Source: Anaerolineae bacterium UTCFX2 (lineage in GTDB: Bacteria > Chloroflexota > Anaerolineae > Anaerolineales > UBA4823). Taken from it: a stretch of DNA of 48,865 nt. Location of the stretch: assembly GCA_002050125.1 (NCBI GenBank), contig MWTA01000022.1:1-48865 (forward strand), in the 5' to 3' direction. Shown one piece after another: positions 19,114 to 27,853 of this stretch. The notes beneath the pieces are model-generated. The model did no database searches. It was given only the letters and a program-made list of their open reading frames with translations, and had not been told where the DNA came from. The translations under genes and the position numbers were made by a program. Numbering within the stretch: the first letter of the stretch is position 1; each line of letters starts with the position of its first letter.

Positions 19114-21146
19114 TGCAGCGCACCATCCTGCGCCCCTGGATGGCGCTGCCGGCGCTGCTGCTGGTTTGTGCACTCGCTTATGGGGTCACGATCCGCCAGC
19201 AGGGTTTCTATTGGGACGACTGGACGATTGTCTGGTACATTCATTTTCTGGGCGCATCCAGCTTCAAAGCCGCGTTTGCCTCTGACCGCCCGCTCCTGGC
19301 GTGGATTTACCAGGTCACCACTCCCTTGCTGGGAGAATCGCCCTTCAACTGGCAGGCGTTTGCGGTAATCACCCGCTGGCTGGCGTGCGCCGCGTTGTGG
19401 TGGGCGCTCCGCGGTTTGTGGCCGCGCAATCCATTGCAAACCAGCGCAATTGCGATCCTGTTTGCGGTTTACCCCGGTTTCAAACAACAGCACATCGCGA
19501 TCACTTACAGCAATGCATTTCTGGTGCTCGCGCTTTATCTGAGTTCGTGGGGGTTTATGATCTGGTCGCTGCGGCGGCTATCGCGGTTTTGGCTTCTCTA
19601 TCTGATCTCATTGCTGCTAGCTATCTATACGGTTTTTACCGCGGAGCATTTCTTCGGGCTGGAACTGCTTCGACCCGTGTTTCTCTGGATCGTTTTGAGC
19701 GAAACAGTCAGTCATTATGGGGAGCGTTTGAAAAAGACGCTCCTGCTTTGGCTGCCCTTCCTCGCGATCGACCTGGCATTTCTTGTCTGGCGCATCTCTA
19801 ATCCGACCCCCAGAGCGCAAATCACGCTCTTTGAGCGCCTCACCAGCGACCCTTCCGGCGCGGTGATTTCGCTCGCCGAAACTGTGCTTAGAGACATTCT
19901 GACTGCCAGCTTTTCCGCCTGGAGCCAGATATTTCGGCTCGATTGGCTGTCTGCCCAGCCGCCCGGCACAACGGTCAGGTTTGTGGTGATCGCCCTGGCG
20001 GCTGCCGCAGCAACTGGTCTGGCGCTGATATTTGCCGCCGGACACCGGCGCGATATTGACGCCAGAGCCGGGTTACGCTGGGCAATCCCAGCCATCGGTC
20101 TGGGATTGTTCAGCCTGCTGGCTGGCGGAATCCCGATCTGGCCCACCAATCTGCGCCTCGAGCTGTTCTTCCCCTGGGACCGCTTCACCCTGCCAATGAT
20201 GTTCGGGGCTGCGTTGCTGCTGGCAGGGTTGATCGAACTGTTGAACTTTGCACCGCCAATAAATATGGCATTGGTGGTGGTATGCGCCGGTTTGGCAGCC
20301 GGGTTTCACTACCAAATCGCCCTCTCATTCCGGGCGGACTGGCTGAGCCAGCGCGATTTTTTCTGGCAGCTCGCCTGGCGCGTCCCGGGGTTAGAGCCGG
20401 GCACAATCCTGCTCACTTCAGATTTGCCTTTCGAATACGATTGGGACAACTCGCTCACTGCGCCGCTCAACTGGACCTATGCGCCGCAAATGCAAGGGAC
20501 CGAGCTGCCCTACTTGATGTACAACGCCGAATCGCGCTTGAGCAGCGGTTTACCCCCGCTGGACAAAAACACCCGGATCCAGGAATACCTGCGCATCACG
20601 CCGTTCAGCGGATCGATCTCTCAGGCAGTTGTGGGTTTTTACCAACCCCCAGGGTCTTGCTTCAAGCTGATCGACCCGCAAATCGACCAGAACCTGCCGG
20701 AAAAACCGCGTTACTTCAAAGAAATCTACTCCTTTTCCAGGCTCGATTTAGTCCACGCAGACGCCGCGCCGCCAGCTCAGCCGCCGCTTCAGTTTTTTGA
20801 ACCTGAACCGCCCCCAAATTGGTGCTATTACTTTCAGAAAGCCGAACTGGCGCGCCAGACGGGCAATTGGAACGAAATTGTCGAACTGGGCGAGAAAGCC
20901 TTTGAGACCCGCAAAACTTTCACCCGCAAAAACGTTTACGAGCTGCTTCCGTTTATCGAAGGATATGCCCGCAGCAACCAGTTCGATCGGGCATACGAAA
21001 TGACCCGGCAGGGGTATCAAACCTGGGAGAAAATGGGAGCAACACTCTGCCTTCTTTGGGATAAAATCTCTGCGGATGCAAGCCTGGGCGCGGAAATCCA
21101 ATCTGCCTCCAAAGAAATCCACGAGGAATTGAAATGCAGCGAATGA
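19113..21146 (+). CDS. GT-C-like integral membrane protein, paralogue 1 of 3
   Basis: This 677-residue polytopic protein has about ten to twelve transmembrane helices in residues 1-415 and a soluble C-terminal part. Just after the first helix is YWDDW at 33-37 (Asp35/Asp36), the place where GT-C glycosyltransferases keep a catalytic acidic pair. 'FASDRPLLAWIYQVTTPLLGE', 'VYPGFKQQHIAITYSN', 'HFFGLELLRPVFLW' and 'LFFPWDRFTLPMMFGAALLLAGL' are shared with the next two proteins. The extracytoplasmic part (about 415-560) has 'PLNWTYAPQMQG'. The end (about 565-677) carries helical TPR-like segments after 'PNWCYYFQKAELARQTGNW'. I know no assigned function; a polyprenyl-phosphate-sugar-dependent transferase acting outside the membrane is inference. 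Confidence 0.8.
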   Translation: MQRTILRPWMALPALLLVCALAYGVTIRQQGFYWDDWTIVWYIHFLGASSFKAAFASDRPLLAWIYQVTTPLLGESPFNWQAFAVITRWLACAALWWALRGLWPRNPLQTSAIAILFAVYPGFKQQHIAITYSNAFLVLALYLSSWGFMIWSLRRLSRFWLLYLISLLLAIYTVFTAEHFFGLELLRPVFLWIVLSETVSHYGERLKKTLLLWLPFLAIDLAFLVWRISNPTPRAQITLFERLTSDPSGAVISLAETVLRDILTASFSAWSQIFRLDWLSAQPPGTTVRFVVIALAAAAATGLALIFAAGHRRDIDARAGLRWAIPAIGLGLFSLLAGGIPIWPTNLRLELFFPWDRFTLPMMFGAALLLAGLIELLNFAPPINMALVVVCAGLAAGFHYQIALSFRADWLSQRDFFWQLAWRVPGLEPGTILLTSDLPFEYDWDNSLTAPLNWTYAPQMQGTELPYLMYNAESRLSSGLPPLDKNTRIQEYLRITPFSGSISQAVVGFYQPPGSCFKLIDPQIDQNLPEKPRYFKEIYSFSRLDLVHADAAPPAQPPLQFFEPEPPPNWCYYFQKAELARQTGNWNEIVELGEKAFETRKTFTRKNVYELLPFIEGYARSNQFDRAYEMTRQGYQTWEKMGATLCLLWDKISADASLGAEIQSASKEIHEELKCSE

Positions 21147-23197
21147 TCGATTCAAACCTGGTTCAGCGTATCCTTCGATCTCGATGGACGCTGGCATTCG
21201 GGCTGCTGGTGATCACTTCAATCACCTATGGCGCATTGATTGTTTCAATGGGGCTCTATTGGGATGACTGGCCTTCACTTTGGTTTCTCCATTACGGAGG
21301 ACCGCTGATTTTTCCCAAAGCATTCGCAATTGACCGCCCGCTGCAAGGCTGGCTGTTTGTCCCCACCACGGCGATATTCGGTGAATCGTTGTTCGCCTGG
21401 CAAATCTTTGGAATTCTTGCGCGCTGGCTGAGCGGGCTGGCGCTCGGCTGGGCGCTGGGTTTGGTCTGGCAGACCCGCCGGTTTCAAGTGCTGGGGGTGG
21501 TGATCTTGTTCCTGGTCTATCCGGGTTTTTCTCAACAATGGATTGCCATCACTTATGGGCACCAGTTCCTGATCATGGCGCTGTTCCTGGTCTCCCTGGC
21601 GCTAATGATCCTGTCGATCCGCAAGCCCGCTCGATACTGGCTGCTCACCGGCGCCTCCTTGCTGACCGGGCTATTCAGTATGCTTGCGCTGGAATATTTT
21701 TTCGGGCTGGAACTGTTGCGCCCGGTTTTTCTCTGGCTGGTGTTGAGCGAGACGATCCCTGAATTGCGAGACCGGCTGAGGGAGACGGGGAAACGCTGGC
21801 TGCCGTACTTGCTGATGAACACCGGTTTTTTGATCTGTCGCCTCACGCGCCCCACGCCGCGCGGGGAGGTCACGTTTTTCGCTGACTTTGCCGCCAATCC
21901 AGGCGCTGCCCTCACAAATCTAGGGCGGACGATCGCTGAGGATCTGGTTAAATCCACCGTTCTGGCATGGAACCGTGCAATCGGATATCTCAAATTCACG
22001 GGCGTAAAACCAGAAGTGCTGTCATTATATGTGGGAATTGGATTAGCGGTTGCGCTGGTGTCGATCTTGCTGCTCGCGCTGGCTCGATCCCACCAAAAAG
22101 CATTCGGCGATGACAGGGAGAAAAGCCGCTGGGGTCTCACCGCCCTGCTCGTCGGCGTATACGCGCTGCTTGTGGGTGGGTGGCCGATTTGGATGACCAA
22201 TCTGCGCCTCGATTTAAGCATCCCCTGGGATCGTTTCACCGAGGCGATGATGCTGGGATCGTGTCTGGCGGTTATCGGCATGATCGATCTGCTGCTTTGG
22301 CGGTTTGATTGGCTGAAAATCACCATCATTGCGGTTTTGGCTGGTCTGGCTGCCGGGGCGCAATTGAACTACGCCCTGCCATTCCGCCAAGAATGGCTTG
22401 ACCAGCGGACATTTCTCTGGCAGCTCGCCTGGCGCATACCCGCGATCGAACCAGGCACCGCGCTGCTGACCTCCAACCTGCCTTTTTATTCTTCCACTGA
22501 CAACTCGTTGTCCGCGGCGATAAACTGGATGTATGCCCCCGAGTTTCAGTCGGGGCAGATGCCCTATATGATTTTCGATCTCAACGCCAGGCTTGAAGAC
22601 AGTCTGCCCAGTCTGGAACCCGATGTGCCATTGTTCGAAAATTACCGGGCTGTCGACTTCATCGGTAACACCTCCCAGACATTGGTCTTCTATTACAGCC
22701 CGCCCCGCTGCCTCAAGGTGATGGATCTTTATACCGACCGCCATTATCCGAATAAACCCGGTTCTGTGGTGCTGGCATTACCGCTCTCGCGGCTGGAACT
22801 GATCCAGCCTGGAGAGAAAGACGATCCTCATATGCCCGCTTTTCTGGGTCCCGAGCCGAAACACAACTGGTGCTACTATTTCGAAAAAATCGACCTGGCG
22901 GTCCAGCTTGGGCACTGGGAAAAAGCCGCCAATCTCGCCGACCGTGCTCTGGAAATAAAATCGGCGCTTTCGAGGGATAACGCGCCCGAACTGATCCCGT
23001 TGATTTATGCCTATGCGCGCGCCGGCAGATATACCAAGGCGATGGAATTATCTCTGCAGGCTGGAAGCCTGTCGAAAAAGATGCACTATTACATATGCGA
23101 TACCTGGTATTATCTTGGACAGCAAATCCAAGGCGATCCAGAGTTCACGGCAGCCCAGGCTGAGGTCAACCAGGAATTCGAATGCACACCGCCTTAA
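21134..23197 (+). CDS. GT-C-like integral membrane protein, paralogue 2 of 3
   Basis: This 687-residue paralogue follows copy 1 with a 13-base overlap. YWDDW is at 42-46, followed by 'FAIDRPLQGWLFVPTTAIFGE', 'VYPGFSQQWIAITYGH', 'YFFGLELLRPVFLWLVLSETI' and 'LSIPWDRFTEAMMLGSCLAV'. The soluble part has 'AINWMYAPEFQSG' and 'VFYYSPPRCLKVMD'. The tail starts at 'HNWCYYFEKIDLAVQLGHW' and contains TPR-like helices. The same residues are kept in all three copies (the Asp pair, the PGFxQQ-IAITY segment, the FxPWDRF or SIPWDRF segment, and NWCYYF), so these are likely functional. The rest has diverged strongly, so the duplication is old. The domain order matches copy 1. Confidence 0.8.
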   Translation: MQRMIDSNLVQRILRSRWTLAFGLLVITSITYGALIVSMGLYWDDWPSLWFLHYGGPLIFPKAFAIDRPLQGWLFVPTTAIFGESLFAWQIFGILARWLSGLALGWALGLVWQTRRFQVLGVVILFLVYPGFSQQWIAITYGHQFLIMALFLVSLALMILSIRKPARYWLLTGASLLTGLFSMLALEYFFGLELLRPVFLWLVLSETIPELRDRLRETGKRWLPYLLMNTGFLICRLTRPTPRGEVTFFADFAANPGAALTNLGRTIAEDLVKSTVLAWNRAIGYLKFTGVKPEVLSLYVGIGLAVALVSILLLALARSHQKAFGDDREKSRWGLTALLVGVYALLVGGWPIWMTNLRLDLSIPWDRFTEAMMLGSCLAVIGMIDLLLWRFDWLKITIIAVLAGLAAGAQLNYALPFRQEWLDQRTFLWQLAWRIPAIEPGTALLTSNLPFYSSTDNSLSAAINWMYAPEFQSGQMPYMIFDLNARLEDSLPSLEPDVPLFENYRAVDFIGNTSQTLVFYYSPPRCLKVMDLYTDRHYPNKPGSVVLALPLSRLELIQPGEKDDPHMPAFLGPEPKHNWCYYFEKIDLAVQLGHWEKAANLADRALEIKSALSRDNAPELIPLIYAYARAGRYTKAMELSLQAGSLSKKMHYYICDTWYYLGQQIQGDPEFTAAQAEVNQEFECTPP

Positions 23198-23201
23198 GGT
23201 C

Positions 23202-25268
23202 ATGACAAATCGGTTCCGGCTTTCCCGCGCTGGGCTCGTCGTCACTCCGCTGGCGCTCCTGCTGATCTGTTCGCTCGCCTATCTGCCGATGATCTACCGG
23301 CTTGGTTTTTATTGGGACGACTGGCCTTCGATCTGGTTCTTGCATTTCTGGGGCGGGCAGGGATTTCGAGAAGGGTTCGCCAGCGACCGCCCGCTGCTCG
23401 CCTGGGTCTTCATGCTCACTACGCCGCTTTTCGGGGAAACGCCCGTTTCCTGGCAAAACTTCAGCGTCTTCACCCGCTGGATCACGAGTGTAGCCTGGTG
23501 GTGGTCGCTGCGGGGCTTATGGTCAAATCAGCCGCGCGCCGTCTTTTGGGCAGCGGCGCTCTTTGCAGTGTTTCCAGGTTTCAGCCAGCAATACATCGCC
23601 GTCACCTACAGCAACGCTTACCTGGTGTACTTTCTCTTCATCCTATCAATCGGGGCGATGATCTGGGCGTACCGCGCGGCGCGTTGGTTCTACCCGCTTA
23701 TGGGTGTGTCGTTATTTTTATCCTTATTTAGCATGTTGATCACCGAGTATTTTTATGGTCTCGAATTATTGCGCCCCTTTATCCTATGGATTTTAATCAG
23801 CCCCACGGAGGGGTCGTGGAAATCCAGGGCGTACAAGGTGGTGCGGCGCTGGGCGCCGTACCTGATCCTGTTGATCCCGGTCCTGTTTTGGAAGGCGCTG
23901 ATCAGTCCCAGCCCGCGCGCCGAGATCACGCTCTTCAATGATCTCTTGCGCAGTCCCTTAACCTCTACGATCAGCCTGGGACTCACAATCCTCGGCGATT
24001 TCTTCAAGGTAAATTTCCTGGCTTGGTTTGCGCCATTGAACCCGGGTTTTCTCAAGGATTTCGAAGCGGGCGTGCTCAGGCTGCTGATTGGCGCAGTCCT
24101 CGCCAGCCTGCTTGTTACCTTGCTTTTCTCGCTCTTTTTAACGCGCAAACCAGCCTCCGCGTCGGATTCGGGGAAGCGCCTCGCCCCGCCGGATTGGGCG
24201 CAGCAAGCAATTGGATTGGGCGTTTTAGCATTCCTGGTTTCTGGATGGACCATCTGGATCACCAACCTGCATTTCGAGCTTTATTTTCCGTATGACCGCT
24301 TTATGCTGATCACAATGCTTGGGACTTCGCTGCTGGTCGCCGGGCTGGCGGGGGTGATCGAGAAACAAATCCCGCTGGGATCGATCCTGATCGCCTTGCT
24401 GGTGAGCGTCTCAGTTGGAATCCAGTTTCAGTATCGCCTTCAATATCGCCAGGAATGGCTCTCACAGAAAAACTTTTTCTGGCAGCTTGTCTGGCGCGCG
24501 CCAGGAATTCAGCCCGGTACAACGGTGATGACTTCCGAGATTCCTTTCCAGTATTTCAGCGACAATTCCTTGACGGCGCCGCTGAACTGGATTTACGCCC
24601 CTGCAAACGTTTCCCGCGAGATGGACTACCTGTTGTTTGACATCGAAGCCCGCTTGAACAAGGATCTGCCAGCCATCCAGCCAGACCTGCCAATCCACAT
24701 GCCATACCGGGCAGCCCGGTTCGAGGGGAACACTTCGCAAGCCATCGTCCTATTCTACGACCCGCCGCGCTGCTTGAAGGTGATGAACCCGGCAATCGAT
24801 CGCTTCCTGCCGGTCAAGCCGCTCTACATTCGCGAAGCCGCTCCGCTGTCGCGGCTGGACCTGATCATACCCAATCCTGAAATGAAAGCTGCGCCTCCGG
24901 AACATATCTTTGGCAGCGAACCGGACCATCAATGGTGTTATTATTTCGAGAAGGCGGAGCTTTACGCCCAACAAGGGGAATGGGAAACCGCCGCGCAGAT
25001 GGCAGACCAGGCGTTGAAGATCAACAAACATTTCACCGAGAAGAATATCTCTGAGTTAATCCCTTTCATTATGGCTTACGCGCACACGGATCGTTGGAAA
25101 AAAGCGGTTGAATTAACCGGCGAAGCCTATCAAGTCTGGGACAAGACCCAGTACCCGCTCTGTGACGCCTGGCAAAGCATATACACGCACGCGCTTGAAA
25201 GCGAATCCAAATCCGGTGCGCTGGCGCAAGTCGAAGGGATTCTAGGCTGCAAGTTCCAGGATGAATAA
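23202..25268 (+). CDS. GT-C-like integral membrane protein, paralogue 3 of 3
   Basis: The third copy has about 688 residues from the ATG at 23202. The frame is open further upstream, but that would run 190 bases into copy 2 and precede the conserved N-terminal helix. YWDDW is at 37-41, then 'FASDRPLLAWVFMLTTPLFGE', 'VFPGFSQQYIAVTYSN', 'YFYGLELLRPFILW', 'LYFPYDRFMLITMLGTSLLV', 'PLNWIYAPANVSREMDY' and the tail 'HQWCYYFEKAELYAQQGEW'. Tyr replaces the Trp of the PWDRF motif. The stop abuts the GT2 start directly (TAAATG), suggesting coupled translation with the enzyme that may make its donor. Substrate and acceptor are unknown. Confidence 0.8.
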   Translation: MTNRFRLSRAGLVVTPLALLLICSLAYLPMIYRLGFYWDDWPSIWFLHFWGGQGFREGFASDRPLLAWVFMLTTPLFGETPVSWQNFSVFTRWITSVAWWWSLRGLWSNQPRAVFWAAALFAVFPGFSQQYIAVTYSNAYLVYFLFILSIGAMIWAYRAARWFYPLMGVSLFLSLFSMLITEYFYGLELLRPFILWILISPTEGSWKSRAYKVVRRWAPYLILLIPVLFWKALISPSPRAEITLFNDLLRSPLTSTISLGLTILGDFFKVNFLAWFAPLNPGFLKDFEAGVLRLLIGAVLASLLVTLLFSLFLTRKPASASDSGKRLAPPDWAQQAIGLGVLAFLVSGWTIWITNLHFELYFPYDRFMLITMLGTSLLVAGLAGVIEKQIPLGSILIALLVSVSVGIQFQYRLQYRQEWLSQKNFFWQLVWRAPGIQPGTTVMTSEIPFQYFSDNSLTAPLNWIYAPANVSREMDYLLFDIEARLNKDLPAIQPDLPIHMPYRAARFEGNTSQAIVLFYDPPRCLKVMNPAIDRFLPVKPLYIREAAPLSRLDLIIPNPEMKAAPPEHIFGSEPDHQWCYYFEKAELYAQQGEWETAAQMADQALKINKHFTEKNISELIPFIMAYAHTDRWKKAVELTGEAYQVWDKTQYPLCDAWQSIYTHALESESKSGALAQVEGILGCKFQDE

Positions 25269-26222
25269 ATGGATCAAAATAAACTGCTCGATGGAATTTC
25301 AGTCGTTATCCCGGTCTACAACAGCGCAGAAATCCTTCCCGATCTGATCGCCCGGCTTGCGCCCGTCCTCGATAACATTACAGCCGCTTACGAAGCAATT
25401 CTGATTGAGGACGGCAGCCGTGATGAGAGCTGGGCGGTGATCGAGCGCCTCAGCGAAGCAAACGTCTGGGTGCGCGGCATTCGTATGATGCGCAATTACG
25501 GGCAGCACAACGCTCTGTTGTGCGGGCTGCGCGCCGCCTGCTTCACTTGCACCGTCACGATCGATGACGATTTACAGCACCCGCCGGAGGAAATCCCGCT
25601 GCTTCTCGAAAAAATTGCGCAAGGGTATGATGTGGTCTACGGCACACCCGCAAAGCAGCAGCATGGATTGTGGCGCAACCTGGCGTCGTATATCACCCGC
25701 CTGGCGCTGCAGAGCACCATGGGGATCGAGAATGCCCGCAAAGTGAGCGCATTTCGCGCAATCCGAACCCAAGTTCGCCAGGCGTTCGCCCACTATCAAA
25801 GCCCTTTTGTCGTTCTGGATGTGCTGCTCGGCTGGGGTACCACCCGTTTTGCCTCGGCGACCACCCAACACCTGCCGCGCCAGAGCGGTAAGTCCAATTA
25901 CACGTTCTCAAAGCTCATCCTGCACGGCGTCAATATGCTGACCGGCTTCTCGGTCCTTCCGCTTCAAATGGCAAGTCTGATGGGTTTTGCTTCCGCCTTC
26001 TTTGGCATATTGATCTTCTTTTATGTCATCGGGCGGTTTTTCATTGAAGGGGGCAGCGTTCCGGGCTTCCCATTCCTGGCTTCGATCATTGCGATCTTCT
26101 CGGGCGTGCAGTTATTTGCAATTGGAATCATTGGGGAGTATCTGGCGCGCATGCATTTCAGAATCATGGAACGACCTCCGTACGTCGTGCGCGAAGAAAC
26201 AGGCGATTATCTAAATGACTGA
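25269..26222 (+). CDS. GT2 glycosyltransferase, polyprenyl-phosphate (ArnC/GtrB/Dpm1-like) type
   Basis: This 317-residue protein is a family 2 GT-A glycosyltransferase. It starts 'ISVVIPVYNSAEILPDLIARL', has 'AILIEDGSRDESW' for nucleotide binding and the metal-binding DDD at 99-101 within 'TIDDDLQHPPEEIP', then 'LPRQSGKSNYTFSKL'. It ends with two transmembrane helices (about 235-262 and 268-292), the arrangement of ArnC, GtrB and dolichol-phosphate-mannose synthase-like enzymes that move a sugar from a nucleotide carrier to undecaprenyl phosphate on the cytosolic face. It directly abuts the third GT-C-like gene and overlaps the acetyltransferase gene by 8 bases. Which sugar is moved is not visible. 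Confidence 0.9.
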   Translation: MDQNKLLDGISVVIPVYNSAEILPDLIARLAPVLDNITAAYEAILIEDGSRDESWAVIERLSEANVWVRGIRMMRNYGQHNALLCGLRAACFTCTVTIDDDLQHPPEEIPLLLEKIAQGYDVVYGTPAKQQHGLWRNLASYITRLALQSTMGIENARKVSAFRAIRTQVRQAFAHYQSPFVVLDVLLGWGTTRFASATTQHLPRQSGKSNYTFSKLILHGVNMLTGFSVLPLQMASLMGFASAFFGILIFFYVIGRFFIEGGSVPGFPFLASIIAIFSGVQLFAIGIIGEYLARMHFRIMERPPYVVREETGDYLND

Positions 26223-26964
26223 ATCTGAAGAGCCCTGTCAGTTCCTGGAGTGGGACACTTCTTTTTTTAGCAGTCGGATCGCTCGGCTGAATAGCCCGCG
26301 CCTCACCCCAACCCTGCTCGATCGAGTTTTCGAGTGGTGCCGGGACCAAACCATAGATTGTTTGTATTTCCTGGCTGATGCGGATGACCCGCAAACCGTC
26401 TGGCTGGCGCAGGATCACGGTTTTCGCCTGGTCGAGGTGCGTTACACGCTGGAACGCCGGCTCAACGATTGGGACCCCGAAACCCGCCCCCACGACGCCC
26501 CTGGGGTCGTTATCCGCGACGCCTTGCCCGAAGACATTCCCACGCTGCAGAAGATCGCCAGAACCAGCTATCTCGATTCGCGCTTTTATTTCGATTCCAA
26601 TTTCAGCGAAGAGAAATGGGGCGCATATTATGCGACCTGGGTGAGCAGCAGTTGTCAGGGTGGCGTAGACCTTGCACTTGTAGCAATCAAGGATGGAACT
26701 GTGGTCGGATATATCACCGGCTTGGTTGACCGGCAAACGCGCGAAGGGATATACGAACTGACCGGAGTAGATGAATCGGCGCGCCGCAGCGGCGTCGGTC
26801 AAGAACTATTTCGCAGCGGGATAGATTGGTATGTCCAACATCAAGTCAATTATCTCTGGGTAGCCACCCAGGGGCGCAATATCGCCACCCAGCGCATGAT
26901 CCAGCGGCATGGTTTTCTTTCCAAATCCTGCCAGCTCTACTTTCATAAATGGTTCAAGGAGTAA
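26215..26964 (+). CDS. GNAT family N-acetyltransferase (WecD/RffC-like)
   Basis: The 249-residue protein has an N-terminal domain (about 1-95: 'FLEWDTSFFSSRIARLNS', 'LYFLADADDPQTVWLAQDHGFRLVEVRYTLE') and a GNAT domain (about 98-249) with 'IRDALPEDIPTLQKIARTSY' and the acetyl-CoA loop 'GVDESARRSGVGQELF'. The 'WDTSFFSSRIARL' opening resembles WecD/RffC, which N-acetylates dTDP-fucosamine for enterobacterial common antigen. That likeness plus the glycosyltransferase neighbours suggests acetylation of an amino sugar; an unrelated acceptor cannot be excluded. It is the last gene of the cassette and starts 8 bases before the GT2 stop. Confidence 0.83.
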   Translation: MTESEEPCQFLEWDTSFFSSRIARLNSPRLTPTLLDRVFEWCRDQTIDCLYFLADADDPQTVWLAQDHGFRLVEVRYTLERRLNDWDPETRPHDAPGVVIRDALPEDIPTLQKIARTSYLDSRFYFDSNFSEEKWGAYYATWVSSSCQGGVDLALVAIKDGTVVGYITGLVDRQTREGIYELTGVDESARRSGVGQELFRSGIDWYVQHQVNYLWVATQGRNIATQRMIQRHGFLSKSCQLYFHKWFKE

Positions 26965-26990
26965 ACCGTGGAAGACCCCACGCGTGAATG

Positions 26991-27019
26991 TTGCACCCAC
27001 GGCTGGCGCAGACTATAAT
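26991..27019 (+). promoter_or_regulatory. Strong sigma-70 promoter for the 27-kb membrane gene block
   Basis: TTGCAC at 26991-26996 and TATAAT at 27014-27019 are separated by exactly 17 bases. Transcription would begin near 27026, about 16 bases before the ATG at 27042, which has only a weak GAG site. The promoter marks the end of the alaS cassette and the start of a new unit. Confidence 0.75.
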
Positions 27020-27041
27020 TGTAGCGGATTTTATTGAGTCA

Positions 27042-27836
27042 ATGAAACAGCAAGAAGCAGTTGACTTTATTCGGGCAGAAATGACCAAAGCGCGCACGGT
27101 CAAACAGATCAGCGCTGACCTGAGCGTAAAACTGAACGCGCCGCAAGACGTGGTGGAGAAGTTCGTTAAGAAAATCGTCGATGAGACCGTAGCAACTGAC
27201 TTTCTCACTTCCGCCGCGATCCACGCCCCAGTTAGCCCCCCAGTAGTAGATCCAGCAACCTTTGAAGCTCTGCTTACGGCAGGTCAGGCGCACCCCGAAG
27301 CGAAAGTTCAGTCATCTTCTAAACCAGACCTTCCGTCCGATGCGCACAAACCGCCTGCCAGCCGCGCTGAGGCGGCTGAGCCGCCGGCAGCCGGTCAGCC
27401 ACCCGAATTCATTAAGTCCCCGAAGTATGACGATCCAGCAATTGAAAGCTTCGTCTTACAAGAGCTGGGAAAGCAGCAGAATCGGGACGACGTCGTGCTC
27501 CGCCTGTGTGAACTCACCGGAATGTCCTGGTCTGAAGCTCAGAATGCCGTCGCACGTGTGCAAGCCCGCGGACGAAAGCGGACGACCGCAAACCAGAAAA
27601 TGATCGTAGCTTCCCTCAGCTTGATCGCCCTGGTCGCCGGCGTTATCCTGTCAGCCGCAGCGCTCAGCCAGGCAGCCACCCTGCTGACCGTGGTCGGCGA
27701 CCTGGCAGCGTCCACGCCCGAGCAGCTTCAACATCTCTATGGCAATTCTCACCAACTGTTCTGGGCATTTATTCTAGGGATTGCGCTGGGAATCGGGGGA
27801 CTGGTTAGCCTGATCATCGCAATTCGAAAAAAGTGA
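27042..27836 (+). CDS. Hypothetical membrane protein with two C-terminal helices
   Basis: I do not recognise this 264-residue protein. The first 65 residues are helical and charged ('QEAVDFIRAEMTKARTVKQI', 'VVEKFVKKIVDETV'). A linker rich in Pro, Ala and Ser follows (about 70-130), then a second small helical domain ('IESFVLQELGKQQNRDDVVL', 'LCELTGMSWSEAQNAVARVQ') that looks like the first. The end has two transmembrane helices (about 187-210, 238-260). The repeated helical domains suggest a protein- or nucleic-acid-binding cytosolic part tethered to the membrane. The frame extends upstream to 26988, but the ATG at 27042 lies just after the promoter. The baseplate-J-like gene follows by 17 bases. 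Confidence 0.7.
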   Translation: MKQQEAVDFIRAEMTKARTVKQISADLSVKLNAPQDVVEKFVKKIVDETVATDFLTSAAIHAPVSPPVVDPATFEALLTAGQAHPEAKVQSSSKPDLPSDAHKPPASRAEAAEPPAAGQPPEFIKSPKYDDPAIESFVLQELGKQQNRDDVVLRLCELTGMSWSEAQNAVARVQARGRKRTTANQKMIVASLSLIALVAGVILSAAALSQAATLLTVVGDLAASTPEQLQHLYGNSHQLFWAFILGIALGIGGLVSLIIAIRKK

Positions 27837-27853
27837 AATAAGCCTGGCAGTTG

